Below, one piece after another: positions 1-10,430 of a DNA stretch of 64,000 nucleotides (positions are counted from its first letter, which is position 1; the number at the start of each line of letters is the position of its first letter). The stretch spans positions 8,287,686 through 8,351,685 of the forward strand of contig JACTAT010000060.1 in the NCBI GenBank assembly GCA_014526335.1, in the 5' to 3' direction. The position numbers and the translations under genes are program-made. A model generated the notes under the pieces. It was not told the DNA's origin, made no database searches, and worked only from the letters and a program-made list of their open reading frames with translations. This stretch comes from Chrysaora quinquecirrha. Its lineage: Eukaryota > Cnidaria > Scyphozoa > Semaeostomeae > Pelagiidae.

Positions 1-366
1 AGAAACCCATCTATAAGAAACTCAGTACTGAGATCAATATTAGTTAAGAAACTTTCAGTACTCGACCAAAAATGGTAAGAAACTCGCAGGTCTCAAGAAT
101 CTTTAGAATTAGAAATAAAGCATCGAGAAAACAAACTTCTGTTGCACCATAAAGTGTCTTCTATTTTGACAGAAAAAACAGCTGATGTAAACGTGAATTG
201 TATTGCTTCTTCTATTTTTATAATTTAAGTGTCAATTGCCCGTTTTTGCACTTGAAAATTTTGATTAAGAAGCTGCTAAGAAACTTTCAGTACGAAATTT
301 GTCCCAAAACTAAGAAACTTTGAGTACTGACCAAAAATCTTAGTTTCTTATAAAAAAAAGAGTGTA
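1..366. repeat. CTTATA-family repeat with TAAGAAAC words
   Basis: TAAGAAACT recurs (15, 47, 89, 268, 311) with CAGTACT or GAGTACTGA words, and the right end reads GTTTCTTATAAAAAAAAGAG then TGTA. The left end is outside the window. Confidence 0.65.
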
Positions 367-441
367 TCATCATTCATTGTCCCACTTTGTCTGGTGCTGT
401 TTCTTTTCTTCCTAAATTTACCTGAGATTGCCATTTTTCAG

Positions 442-1872
442 ATTTTAAAGAAGAGAATAAAAAAAGACCAGCACAAGTTCGAACAAGCAGATACAAACAA
501 AGATGGATTCTTAGAACGAGAAGAGTTTGTTTACTTTCGACATCCAGAAGAAAGTCCACATATGCAAGATATTGCAACAGATGAAGTTCTTGATGATATC
601 GACCAAAATGGAGACAGGTACATTATGCAAACTATGATAAGCCCCAAGCCAAATGATCAAACATTGTTGGTCAACATTTTAAATTTGGTTCACAACAAAG
701 CTTGGCGCAAACAAAAAATATTGGAAGAGCAATTGTTTTGGACGTGGCCAAACGGTCAAACTTTTTGCTCAACAAGCGAGTCTCAAATGTTGGACCAACA
801 ATTGTTGATCGTTAGGCCAGTGCCTAATTCTCTTAGAAGTCGCGCGAGCTCGAAACTACCTGGAAATTTTTGTGTGGAACGACAACGAAAGTTGAATAAG
901 ACGAGAGTTAAACAAGAGCCATATCATTAAGTCCTTGCATGCAGGTATAGTTTTTGCTGCATTGGTGATGGTCATGACATATAACTACGAGACGAAAAAT
1001 CTATAATCTAGAGAAAGCAAAATTCACCAAACATAACTCAGTTAAGTAGCTTAGAATCGACTGCATTACGGTAGTGTGAAGGAAGGATTACTAGGTATAT
1101 AAGGTACAACTGTTGTTCTGAGCCATAACTATGATTGAGCTCAGAGCACAACGGAAGGCATAGGTAGAATGACACAGGATGTAGAATTGCCACAAGCAAC
1201 CTTCGTCCCTGCCTTTGTTCTTGCTAAAGCAAACATAATGACATGAAGTATATATCGTAAGAATAACATGTAGATGAACGATAATAAAGTTGTTCGACTC
1301 GATAATAATAAAGAAGAAAGTAGTTCTGACAGAAAAGCTCCAGCTCCAGAAAAGCAAATGCTTTATTGCAGACGAAACACAGGAAATAAGGAGAAAATAT
1401 TTCGCAGATTGATGTGAATAGTTTCCTACGTTAAGAAATTCCAGTACTGAAGTTTCTTAAATTTTTTGTCATTCGAGAGTCTGGGTTTCTTATAACGAAC
1501 AAAAAAATAAGTGTATTCTTGTTTTAAGGTCGTATATATTTTCTTTTCAGGAAGATCAGCTTGGATGAATTTCTCGGTCAGTATAATGACAAAACTGAAG
1601 CACCAGACTGGGTAATACAAGATAGGAAACATTTCGCAGAGACATTGGACAAGGATAAAGATGGTGTACTGAGTTATGAAGAAACAAAGGCATGGGTTGT
1701 TCCGGATAAGAAAGAATCACGTAGAGAAGCAGAACATCTTATTGATGGAGCTGATGATGATGCAGATGGAAAGCTAACAGCAGACGAAATAGTCCTCCAT
1801 TTTAATCTATTTGTTGGAAGTACAGCCACTGATCATGGAAAACACTATCGAGGCATGAAGAATTATAAATAA
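442..1872 (+). CDS. CREC-family EF-hand protein (calumenin/reticulocalbin type), 3' part
   Basis: Two exons, 442-617 and 1551-1872, join in phase (AG|G, giving DRKISLDEF); the 5' exons lie left of the window. Four canonical EF-hand loops are visible: DTNKDGFLEREE, DQNGDRKISLDE, DKDKDGVLSYEE and DDDADGKLTADE, with the CREC hallmarks PDWV between loops 2 and 3 and LFVGSTATDHG at the C-terminus. CREC proteins are low-affinity calcium binders of the secretory pathway. Family members normally end in an ER-retrieval HDEL/HDEF; this frame ends GMKNYK, so retention is not explained by its C-terminus. A poly(A) signal AATAAA is at 2050-2055. The intron holds an AAACATT-type MITE and a CTTATAAAAAAA-type repeat. 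Which CREC subfamily (calumenin, reticulocalbin, SDF4) cannot be settled without the N-terminus. Confidence 0.85.
641..824. mobile_element. palindromic AAACATT MITE, copy 1
   Basis: GCCCCAAGCCAAATGATCAA with ACATTGTTGGTC at the left; CAACAATTGTTGATCGTTAG with GCCAGTGCC at the right. In an intron of the EF-hand gene. The frame that appears to extend the exon through it is spurious. Confidence 0.85.
1425..1516. repeat. CTTATA-family short copy
   Basis: GTTAAGAAATTCCAGTACTG, AGTTTCTTAAATTTTTTGTC, GGGTTTCTTATAACGAAC, then AAAAAAATAAGTGTA. Confidence 0.55.
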
Positions 1873-2616
1873 AGCAATATGTTTTGCATATTTTGGACAT
1901 TATTTTACAAGAATCTCAGCTTATTGACTTTTTAGCTAGAATTTTGAACAATGAACAGTTAAATATGGTAGCTATAAATGACAATTCAATTTTTGGGCTT
2001 TTATGATTAACAATTAATATGTTTCATATCGCATTCAAGTCATAACCGAAATAAAAACTACATTTCCTTCATATCCTCTATATTAATCTTCACTCTGCTG
2101 AATTCCACCCCTATTGGTTTTATAAGAACAGCCTTTATAAGAAATACAAGGCTAAGATTTTGGGGGTTTTGTGAAATTTCAGACTACCAGTACGAACAAA
2201 AACTTGCAGGCGTGAAGAAGCGATTGTCCGGAAATGATTCTCATTCACGCATGATTATCAACATAGAAACTGTTCAAGAAGCATATGGGGCACAAGGATG
2301 GTGCATAAACAGTCAAAAAATAAGAAACACGCGGTCTGAGAATGAAGATCTTGTGAAAAGGAGCAAACTTTGGTAATTGACAAGAAGTGTTTTGGACAAC
2401 AGCGTGCGTGCAAAATGCACCTGCGTCTGCACGCAGGCACGCAATCACGCCGCGCAGCTGAAGCACCTCTGGTAGTCTGGGACCGACAATATTTTCTTTC
2501 TCTCCGCCATTTTGTCAAAGAAAGCTGTGGAAGAAAGCAAGTCCAACCGCTTTCTTCCTCTAAAAACAACCTTGATCCTGCCATTTTCCCGACAAACAGC
2601 CAAAGAAACAGCGGAC
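1873..2616. other. spacer between EF-hand gene and CDK9
   Basis: It contains the 3' UTR of the EF-hand gene (AATAAA at 2050) and, presumably, the CDK9 promoter and 5' UTR. Short frames on both strands around 2245-2630 look like chance. Confidence 0.5.
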
Positions 2617-4365
2617 ATGAGCAAGGAGTCAAATTTCACCTTTCCTTACTGTCATGAAGTGACAAAGTATGAAAGATTGGCAAAGATTGGGCAAGGAACT
2701 TTTGGGTAAGAAAATCTAGGCCGGCCTAAAAATTTATAACAAAAGATTATTTCTCGGCAAACTCGCCTCTCTATAAAACTGGTTGTTAAATGACAATTTT
2801 CTTCTTGATTTAGGGAAGTTTTTAAAGCTCGTCACAGAAAGGAGGGAACTCTGGTTGCCTTGAAGAAAGTTCTCATGGACAATGAAAAGGAAGGGGTGAG
2901 CCATATAAAGGCATTTTAAAAGCAACGTACCTTCTTGCATGCGTGTTTTTGGTAGTTACTCTGAAAAATATGGCACTCGTTAAAGTTTACCTGAAGAATA
3001 CAAGTTTCCATCATCATATACAACTATAAACAATAAGAAAAATATGGTAGTAGTAACTATGGTGCTTAAAGGCTATTGTTCTCCACACAATAAAGGCAGT
3101 GTTGCCTATTGTTTTGCCAAATCCTGCCTTGAAGTTCTTTGATGCACACAACAAAGCTTCGACTCTGGGGTATATAGGCAGTTGTTGTTGATCAGTAGTT
3201 TCAGGTTTTGCACCTACAGTATCATTCTGAAGTTTCACGGAATTAAGGTTAGATCTGGGTAAAATGTGGCAGTTTTTCAATTTTAAAGGCATTACCCATA
3301 TTTGTGCTATCTTTTTGTAGTTCCCAATCACAGCACTGAGAGAAATAAAGATTCTGCAGTTGCTAAGACAAGAGAATATTGTGAACCTGGTGGAAATATG
3401 CAGAACCAAAGGTGAGAAGGCAATGAATATAGTTTTATCTAAGCAATAATAGCATAGCACATCAGATGAAATCATCTGATTAAATGCATAATCATTCTTC
3501 CTTCAGCATCTGCATATAATCGTCAAAGAGCAAGTATATATTTGGTTTTTGAGTTCTGTGAACATGACCTTGCTGGTTTGCTGAGCAATATTTCAGTGAA
3601 ATTCACACTAGCGAAATAAAGAAACTCATGCAAATGCTTTTAAATGCATTGTATTTCATTCATTTCAACAAGATTCTTCACAGAGACATGAAAGCTGCAA
3701 ATGTACTCATCACAAAAAGTGGAGTTTTGAAGTTAGCTGATTTTGGCCTTGCAAGGGCCATCCATGTCAGCAAAGATCCGCAGAAGAATAGATACACAAA
3801 CAGAGTCGTCACTTTGTGGTATCGACCACCTGAGTTATTACTTGGTGAAAGAAACTATGGACCAGCTATTGATGTTTGGGGAGCTGGCTGTATCATGGCT
3901 GAAATGTGGACCAGAAGTCCCATTATGCAAGGGAACACAGAACAGCACCAATTAACATATATAAGCCAGCTTTGTGGATCAATCAATACAGAAGTGTGGC
4001 CAAATGTAGATAAATTAGAACTGTTTAACAAAATGGAACTGCCTCAGAGTCTGAAACGAAGAGTAAAAGAAAGGCTGAGATCATATGTTAAGGATCCATA
4101 TGCATTGGATTTGATTGATAAATTACTGATATTGGACCCAAGTAAAAGAATAGACTCAGATGCAGCGTTGAATCATGATTTCTTCTGGACAGATCCCATG
4201 CCTTGTGATTTAACTAGAACATTATCTTCATTGAATACCTCAATGTTTGAATACCTCATGCCACCAAGACGTCCTAATGCAAGACCAGCACAAGCAGCTC
4301 AAGCTCACAAACCAGTGCCACAAAATGTGAACATGAATGGTGCTAATTATGATAGAGTTTTTTAG
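2617..4365 (+). CDS. CDK9: cyclin-dependent kinase 9 (P-TEFb catalytic subunit)
   Basis: Exons 2617-2705, 2814-2895, 3321-3411 and 3507-4365 encode about 373 aa, the length of vertebrate CDK9 (372). The ATG at 2617 gives MSKESNFTFPYCHEV, aligned with the vertebrate start. Visible motifs: glycine loop GQGTFGEVFKA, the C-helix PITALREIKIL, HRDMKAANV, DFGLARA, the T-loop NRVVTLWYRPPEL with its activating threonine, and WGAGCIMAEMWTRSPIMQG; the C-terminus DRVF resembles vertebrate ERVF. CDK9 with cyclin T phosphorylates the RNA polymerase II CTD, NELF and DSIF to release paused polymerase in the nucleus. One base is missing in exon 4 near 3608-3610: KFTL is in one frame and SEIKKLMQML in the next. 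This is probably a sequence error. AATAAA lies at 4518-4523. Confidence 0.96.
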
Positions 4366-4651
4366 TTGTCTAACTTCATGCTGCCTCTTTGTATGTTAAG
4401 GATATCTTAACTAAGCAAGGATCAACTTCCTCTATGTCATTGCTCGAAAGTCCATTTTCAATTTCTGGCAAATTTGAGCAGTCTCAGCTTGCCTTTTTAG
4501 TCTTATCTACTAATGATAATAAATACATATAGGACTTGTTGAAGAAAGATTTTGTCAGAATGCCATATTTAATTTATGTTTATTGTTTCACTGCCACTTA
4601 AACTACACATTCCTTACAATTTTATGAAATCGAGTAACAGTTCTTAGATTC
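4366..4651. other. convergent 3' ends of CDK9 and NIT1
   Basis: 286 bp separate the two stop codons. AATAAA on the + strand (4518-4523) serves CDK9; TTTATT at 4579-4584 is an AATAAA for NIT1 on the - strand. The predicted signals cross over, so the 3' UTRs probably overlap as antisense. Confidence 0.6.
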
Positions 4652-7600
4652 TTAAGTTTTCAGTGGGTTATTATAAATGTCATTTCTTCGATGCTCCCAA
4701 ACAGGCATGGATTTACGAGTCCTTTGTAAATAGTCTTTATTAACATTTGCAAAGCAAAGTCCGATGCCTTCTTGACACTGAGCAACTATTGTACCCCATG
4801 GATCAACAACCTAGGAACAGATCAAAAAGAGGAGACGTGTGCAAAACTCGAAATATGTTACTAAGTGCTCCTTCTCTACACAAGTGCCAAATTTTGTCGA
4901 AAACTTTGAAGCAAAAGCCCAGTCAGCATATCTTGAAAGTGCATCATTTATTAAGGGTAGGTATTTTGATATATGGTGCTTTTTGGAAATCATAACTTCA
5001 AAGCCACTCCTTAACGGGATGTTATCTCTGATTTCGAAGTTCTTTATTCCATGGAATAGAGATGAAAATCAATCACGTATAGAAGATCTTGACAGGAACT
5101 GTGGAACGATGTTGTATTGTTGTTTCCAATGAACCCCACCTTTGTTTCGATGCCGCCATCCAGCTCTGACGGGGAAATGCTGACCCACATGGGCCATGAC
5201 GATGTGTTTCCTTTCTCTATAAATTGCCTTTACTATCTATCTACCAAATACTGCCTGTCTTCTTAAAACTGTCATGTCAGGGTGACAGGCCAGAGTGGAA
5301 AATCAGCTAGTACGTCTGCAAAATTTACTTTTCCCAAAATATCGGCAAACGGCAGCCTTTTCTTTGAAGTTCCAGTGGGAAGGTATGACACAGTCCATGT
5401 CCTGCACGGAATGGCTTACATCCGTTTAGAGGCCTCACTTTTTTCCTGACTGTGTTATTGATGAGCATATTCAAACCGTTGTCAAGAGATTTTCAAACTC
5501 TGGTAAACACCATATTTGAATCCCGTTTCGTGAAACGCTAAGTCTCCCTACGTGAATGGCCATTTCGCGGGCCTTTTATTTATCTACCAATGTTGCTCCA
5601 AGTCAAATCGTAAAAATATGCTTACTGCACCGCAAAGACAAACACTTTCACTTACCATAGCATGACCATATGATTGTCTATTCTTGCTGTGTTTGCCAGT
5701 CTGAGCGGCAGCGACAACATAACACTGGTTTTCTATTGCCCGTGCACGCAGCAATACCTATAATGGTACAATAAAATGTGTAGGTAATCACCATTAAAGA
5801 AAAAAGTGTTTGAGTTGTACGAAACTTCACTGTTATTGCGAAGAAAAGCTGAAACATCTTGCAACATTCGTAAAAGCTTTTTTCTTCTAACGCTTCTCGG
5901 AGTATAATCGTCAGAAACACTGTTTATACTCTTTTTTTCTGATGTTTATACACCGTGAGGAGTGTCGCACGAAAAAGGCTTTTAAGTAAGTTCAAAGAAT
6001 TTTTCGTCTTTTTTCGCAACTTGCATTATTACTTCAGCGACAACCAGCGACAACCAGCGACATGTTAGCGAAAACATTCCTCGGTCTCGCTGGGTATTTC
6101 TTTAACCTATTTTCGTAAAACTCGGCAACAGCAAGTGGCAATGGAAACAGCATTTTCAACGACAGCTAGAAAGGGGCTCCCTACAAAAGTAATTCCGAAA
6201 CTTCAGCGACAGCCAGCGACATGTTAGCGAAACATTCCTCGGTTTCGCTGGCTATTTCTTTAATCTATTTTCGTAAAACTCGGCAACAGCTAGTGGCGCA
6301 TTTTCAACGACAGCTAGAAAGGGGCTCCCTACAAAAGTAATTCCGAAACTTCAGCGACAGCCAGCGACATGTTAGCGAAAACATTCCTCGGTCTCGCTGG
6401 GTATTTCTTTAACCTATTTTCGTAAAACTCGGCAACAGCAAGTGGCAATGGAAACAGCATTTTCAACGACAGCTAGAAAGGGGCTCCCTACAAAAGTAAT
6501 TCCGAAACTTCAGCGACAGCCAGCGACATGTTAGCGAAAACATTCCTCGGTCTCGCTGGGTATTTCTTTAACCTATTTTCGTAAAACTCGGCAACAGCAA
6601 GTGGCAATGGAAACAGCATTTTCAACGACAGCTAGAAAGGGGCTCCCTACAAAAGTAATTCCGAAACTTCAGCGACAGCCAGCGACATGTTAGCGAAACA
6701 TTCCTCGGTTTCGCTGGCTATTTCTTTAATCTATTTTCGTAAAACTCGGCAACAGCTAGTGGCGCATTTTCAACGACAGCTAGAAAGGGGCTCCCTACAA
6801 AAGTAATTCCGAAACTTCAGCGACAGCCAGCGACATGTTAGCGAAAACATTCCTCGGTCTCGCTGGGTATTTCTTTAACCTATTTTCGTAAAACTCGGCA
6901 ACAACTAGTGGCGATGGAAACAGTAATTTCAACGATAGCTAGAAAGGGGCTCCCTGCAAAAGTAATTCCGAAACTTCAGCGACAGCTAGCGACATGTTAG
7001 CGAAAAAATTCCTCGGTTTCGCTGGGTATTTCTTTAACCTATTTTCGTAAAACTCGGCAACAGGTAGTGGCAATGGAAATAGCATTTTCAACGACAGCTA
7101 GAAAAAGTTTCCTTAGAAAACTATTTCTGAAACTTCAGCGACAGGCTTTACACATATACAGTCTTTAACCAGGGAGCGTCGTCGTTGATGAACAACCACT
7201 TGCGCTTGGAGATGGGTAATGAAACACACAAACGGGTACAATTATTGAATCAAAGGTATCAAACCGAAGCTTAGGTGAGATTTAGACCTATTTTTCTAAA
7301 ATTTCGAAAACTACCAACAAATAAAACTTTTAAGACTTACTTCCCAATGTGCCATCCCTGTTGGAACAGTGAATGCTGATGGAAACGTAAGGATTTCTGC
7401 ACCAAGCTGCGTCTGTGCAATCGAAAGCTCTGGAAATCTTAAATCATAGCACTGCTTTAAATTAAGGACTATCAATTTAATTAATTAGCTTGAAACTAGA
7501 AACGTGGATTCAATTTCATGCCTAGAATAATTTCAAAACTACCTTGAAAATAATCTTGAGGTAAAAAATGAAAGACTTTCTTCTGAACTGCAGTCTTTAA

Positions 7601-9415
7601 AACGTAAGATGAAGGTGAAATTGTGTTTTAGCACTAGTCGCTAGGATCTCAGTAGTAGGTTGACTAATTAAGACCTCGACCCTGGCTGTGATGCTACCGA
7701 GGCTCCCGTGGCTGGGCTCAAACCCTGACCATACTGAGCTTCTCACCACGAGTCAGCTGGACAATCCAGCCTGGATTACGCCACAATGCCACAGCACCTT
7801 CACCCCCAACATCTAAAAGGGCTAGACTACCTTGGAGAGGGTGATGCCATTGATGAAAACATGAAATTCAAAGATGAATGCTTTATGCAATAGAATAAAG
7901 GATACAATTTGCAGTCCAACTTTTCCAACTGGTGTTTCAACTGGATTGCATATTTCATCTCCAGGAATGACATAATCACTTTCCTTTATAACAGCACCTC
8001 CTTTTATTTCCACATCAAAAGATGAGTTTTTCTGTATTTTCCAACAATTTCACCAGTATTATCCACCATCAGATGGGTATTGTAAACTCTGTTGGGTTTG
8101 TCTTCTGGTCCCTACAGGATAATTTTCTGTCAGATCATGTCAAATCTGGTCTTATTCACACTATGGTATCAACACACAAAGTGGAAGAGAAAATAATTTG
8201 AAGGTTATGGGGGAAAAGAAGGAGGTAGCAAAATATCAAGGCTGAAGCATAGCACAAAAAGGGCAATTTTTGAGACAATGGCCCGTAAAGATTCTGTTTA
8301 GCCCCAAACCCCCAATATACAACTTGTTTTCAAGCATCACCAGTGTTCTTTGTTACACTTTTTACGACAGGTAATCATTAAGAGCTCCCTTTCCCAAAAC
8401 TAAATTTCTGCAGGCTACATTTGACCCCCCTTTTATATCTCGCAAAAGAAAAGGAAGCTATTTTTCTTGAGTCAAAGTGGGGTCAAAGGCATTGGTTCCA
8501 CTCAATGAAGGCGGCAGGGTAAGTGCCTCAATATCCTGTAAATTAAACTGAAAACAACTCATTCTTACCTTTTCATGGAAACCACCTAATGACAACCAGA
8601 CATTTTGCTCAGCTGCAATCTTCTTGTAGGAAGTGATAGTTGGACCATCCAAAGGTTCGCCAAATGCACTGCTTCTTCCTTGCTTTCTCCCACATAATCA
8701 AAACATTCTGGCAGGAAAACAACCTGAAATTGAAAATAATTCAATAAGGTATACTAGAAAAAAGGCTGGATAAAGATCAATGCTTCTGTCATATGAATTG
8801 ATCCCTACTTCTGGTGGTATGGCACATGGGGCAGGAAGCTTAAGCTTGCTGATTTTAAAGTAGCAATGAATATAGTAAACTCATGGTCTGAAGAAACTTT
8901 TCCAAAATACAAAAGCATCAAAGTTAGATCAGTGAAGGGGACTCTGCAAAATTTTGAAATTTTAAAAGAAAAGGGTTTTAGAAATAAGGGTCCCGCAGGT
9001 AAACCTAAAATCAAGAATAAAAATTTTTCACTGGAGGAGCCCTTTAAATGAGACCATTATTGGCCTTGTGAGTGAATAACTACCTTTGCTCCCAAGGCTG
9101 ATGATTTTAGGATTTGACTTGTTGCAGTTGCTAAATTGCCTTGTTTGTTGTTGGTTGAAGTGAGTTGAACAACAGCTATAAGGTCATCTTTGGGAGATGC
9201 CGAGAATGTCATTCTTAATGGATGATGTTTTGGGAAAGTTACGCTTGAAAATCTATGGAAGAAAATATAAAAAAAATTTTACCAGATGGAATCTAAAGAA
9301 TTCAACTCATTTATTAGGTTTGTCCTGTATCCTTTCTCTAATAAATTACAAACATGAAAATTTGTAGAACGTACCGTTCAGACAACAAGCGGAAGAGTTT
9401 TCTTCCACTTCTCAT
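4652..9415 (-). CDS. NIT1: NIT1, deaminated glutathione amidase (nitrilase superfamily)
   Basis: Seven exons: 9375-9415, 9084-9252, 8569-8723, 7906-8111, 7341-7454, 5656-5757, 4652-4810; about 315 aa after correction (human 327). The nitrilase triad is visible: Glu in VVFLPE, Lys in KYRKTH, Cys in CYDLRFPEL. The C-terminal part has [35 protein letters not shown] and [15 protein letters not shown]1 hydrolyses deaminated glutathione, a metabolite-repair reaction. The N-terminus [18 protein letters not shown] is basic and suits a mitochondrial presequence. No FHIT domain is attached, unlike the fly and nematode NitFhit fusion. Exons 3 (155 nt) and 4 (206 nt) are each one base short: a break near 8663 (HLA|EPLDG) and one in a T run near 8024 ([12 protein letters not shown]). 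The 5758-7340 intron carries a minisatellite. Confidence 0.95.
5880..6000. repeat. partial relative of the 58253 hairpin element
   Basis: GAGGAGTGTCGCACGAAAA followed by GGCTTTTAAGTA resembles the right-arm interior of the hairpin element at 58253-58608 (GAGGAGTGTCAGACGAAAA). It lies in the NIT1 intron and no matching left arm is intact. Confidence 0.45.
6031..7145. repeat. 148/159-bp minisatellite in a NIT1 intron
   Basis: ACTTCAGCGAC recurs at 6031, 6200, 6348, 6507, 6666, 6814, 6973 and 7132, giving spacings of 169, 148, 159, 159, 148, 159 and 159. Each unit contains CATGTTAGCGAAA, CGTAAAACTCGGCAACA and AGAAAGGGGCTCCCT. The 148 version lacks the GTGGCAATGGAAACAGC segment. Inner units are nearly identical; the outer ones (6031, 6973, 7132) are more diverged, as expected of unequal exchange. 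Confidence 0.93.
7611..7803 (-). mobile_element. tRNA-derived SINE, copy 1
   Basis: Reverse-oriented copy bounded by GAAGGTGAAA and CAGCACCTTCAC, with GTCAGCTGG and GGGCTCAAACCC (box B on the - strand). Same family as 15604, 16314, 18159 and 44348. It lies in a NIT1 intron and includes a short internal duplication (CAATCCAGCCTGGATT). Confidence 0.85.
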
Positions 9416-10430
9416 TTGGCCATCAAACTTCGAATCGTCAGGCAAGAATTTGGTGTAACCTGCTCCGCTCTCTGGAACGACGCTTTGATATTGTTTTCAA
9501 TGAAACCGATCAAAGATTGCAAAGGAGCCTGGGATATATATCCGGGTGGTGTTCCTGGAAATGAGGCACCACTTGAATTTGAAAGAAAAATGAGGAAGAA
9601 ATGCGAATACGAAGGGAAAAACTTCCCAATGTTCTAAAACTGTCGTTGAAAAAAAAATTCGCATAAGAGTTACTAAAGGTCCCTAAAACAAACGTTTGTA
9701 ATTCAAGAAATTAATCAAATGTTACTTCCTTGTTAATTGAGATACTGTTCGTCCGTTTCTCCAAGTTTCTTACTTTTCTGAGTTTTCTGCAATACGAATA
9801 CTGTACTACGAACTTTCGATGAACTGAAGATCGACCACAAAGTTCCTTTATTCTTAAACTTGGTTTAAGTGATTTTCATCTGCGATAGTCTTGTTGTAGA
9901 CTGCACTGCATAAGTGCAAATTTTCCGAGCCGAGCAAACCGAGTCAGTTAATATGGTAGTGAAACTTTTGAAATCTTCGAAATCTTCAGGAAATTTTTTC
10001 TTCCGGGAAAGCTTTCTTTATGTCATCAAAGAGCCTGAAATTATAGAAAAATAAATTATGAACCGACGCATCATAGAGGACCTTATTTTTATTGACTATG
10101 GTTAAATCACTGATTAACTGATACAGCACATATATAACTGAATGGGCCTTTCCAGAGAGGCCTGGTCGGGCGATACATTTTTCTGGAAAATGGTAGACAC
10201 TTAAGGGAAGACATTTAGCCTAAATTAGCTGTAATTTAGCTATCTCTAGTTTTTGTAAATAGCCTACGTAAAATAAATTGATGATGATGAAGATGATTTA
10301 ATTCTTGACACAATCAGGGAATCCTCTCCGGGTGCAACAACTGTCGTTTTAGGAGATGTTGTGTATCAAATTTTACGGATAAATTTGGCTTTACTTTAGC
10401 TGTTTATCATGCAGTAAAATAAAAATTTAT
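9416..10430. other. spacer between NIT1 and TYW3
   Basis: It holds the NIT1 promoter/5' UTR side and the TYW3 3' UTR (TTTATT, an AATAAA on the - strand, at 10088-10093). The short + frame at 9416-9637 is antisense to the NIT1 start region and has no recognisable product. Confidence 0.45.

Larger units (their letters stand above)
618..1550 (+). other. intron of the EF-hand gene
   Basis: Donor GTACAT at 618 and acceptor TTTTCAG before 1551. It contains a palindromic MITE (641-824) and a short CTTATA-type repeat (1425-1516); the rest shows nothing recognisable. Confidence 0.75.

Noticed and set aside
394..930. Single 178-codon EF-hand frame
   Set aside because: Only 442-617 is exon; the frame then runs past a donor site into an intron containing a MITE.
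6031..7145. CRISPR-like array
   Set aside because: Units are 148-159 bp and repeated throughout, without unique spacers; this is a minisatellite in animal DNA.
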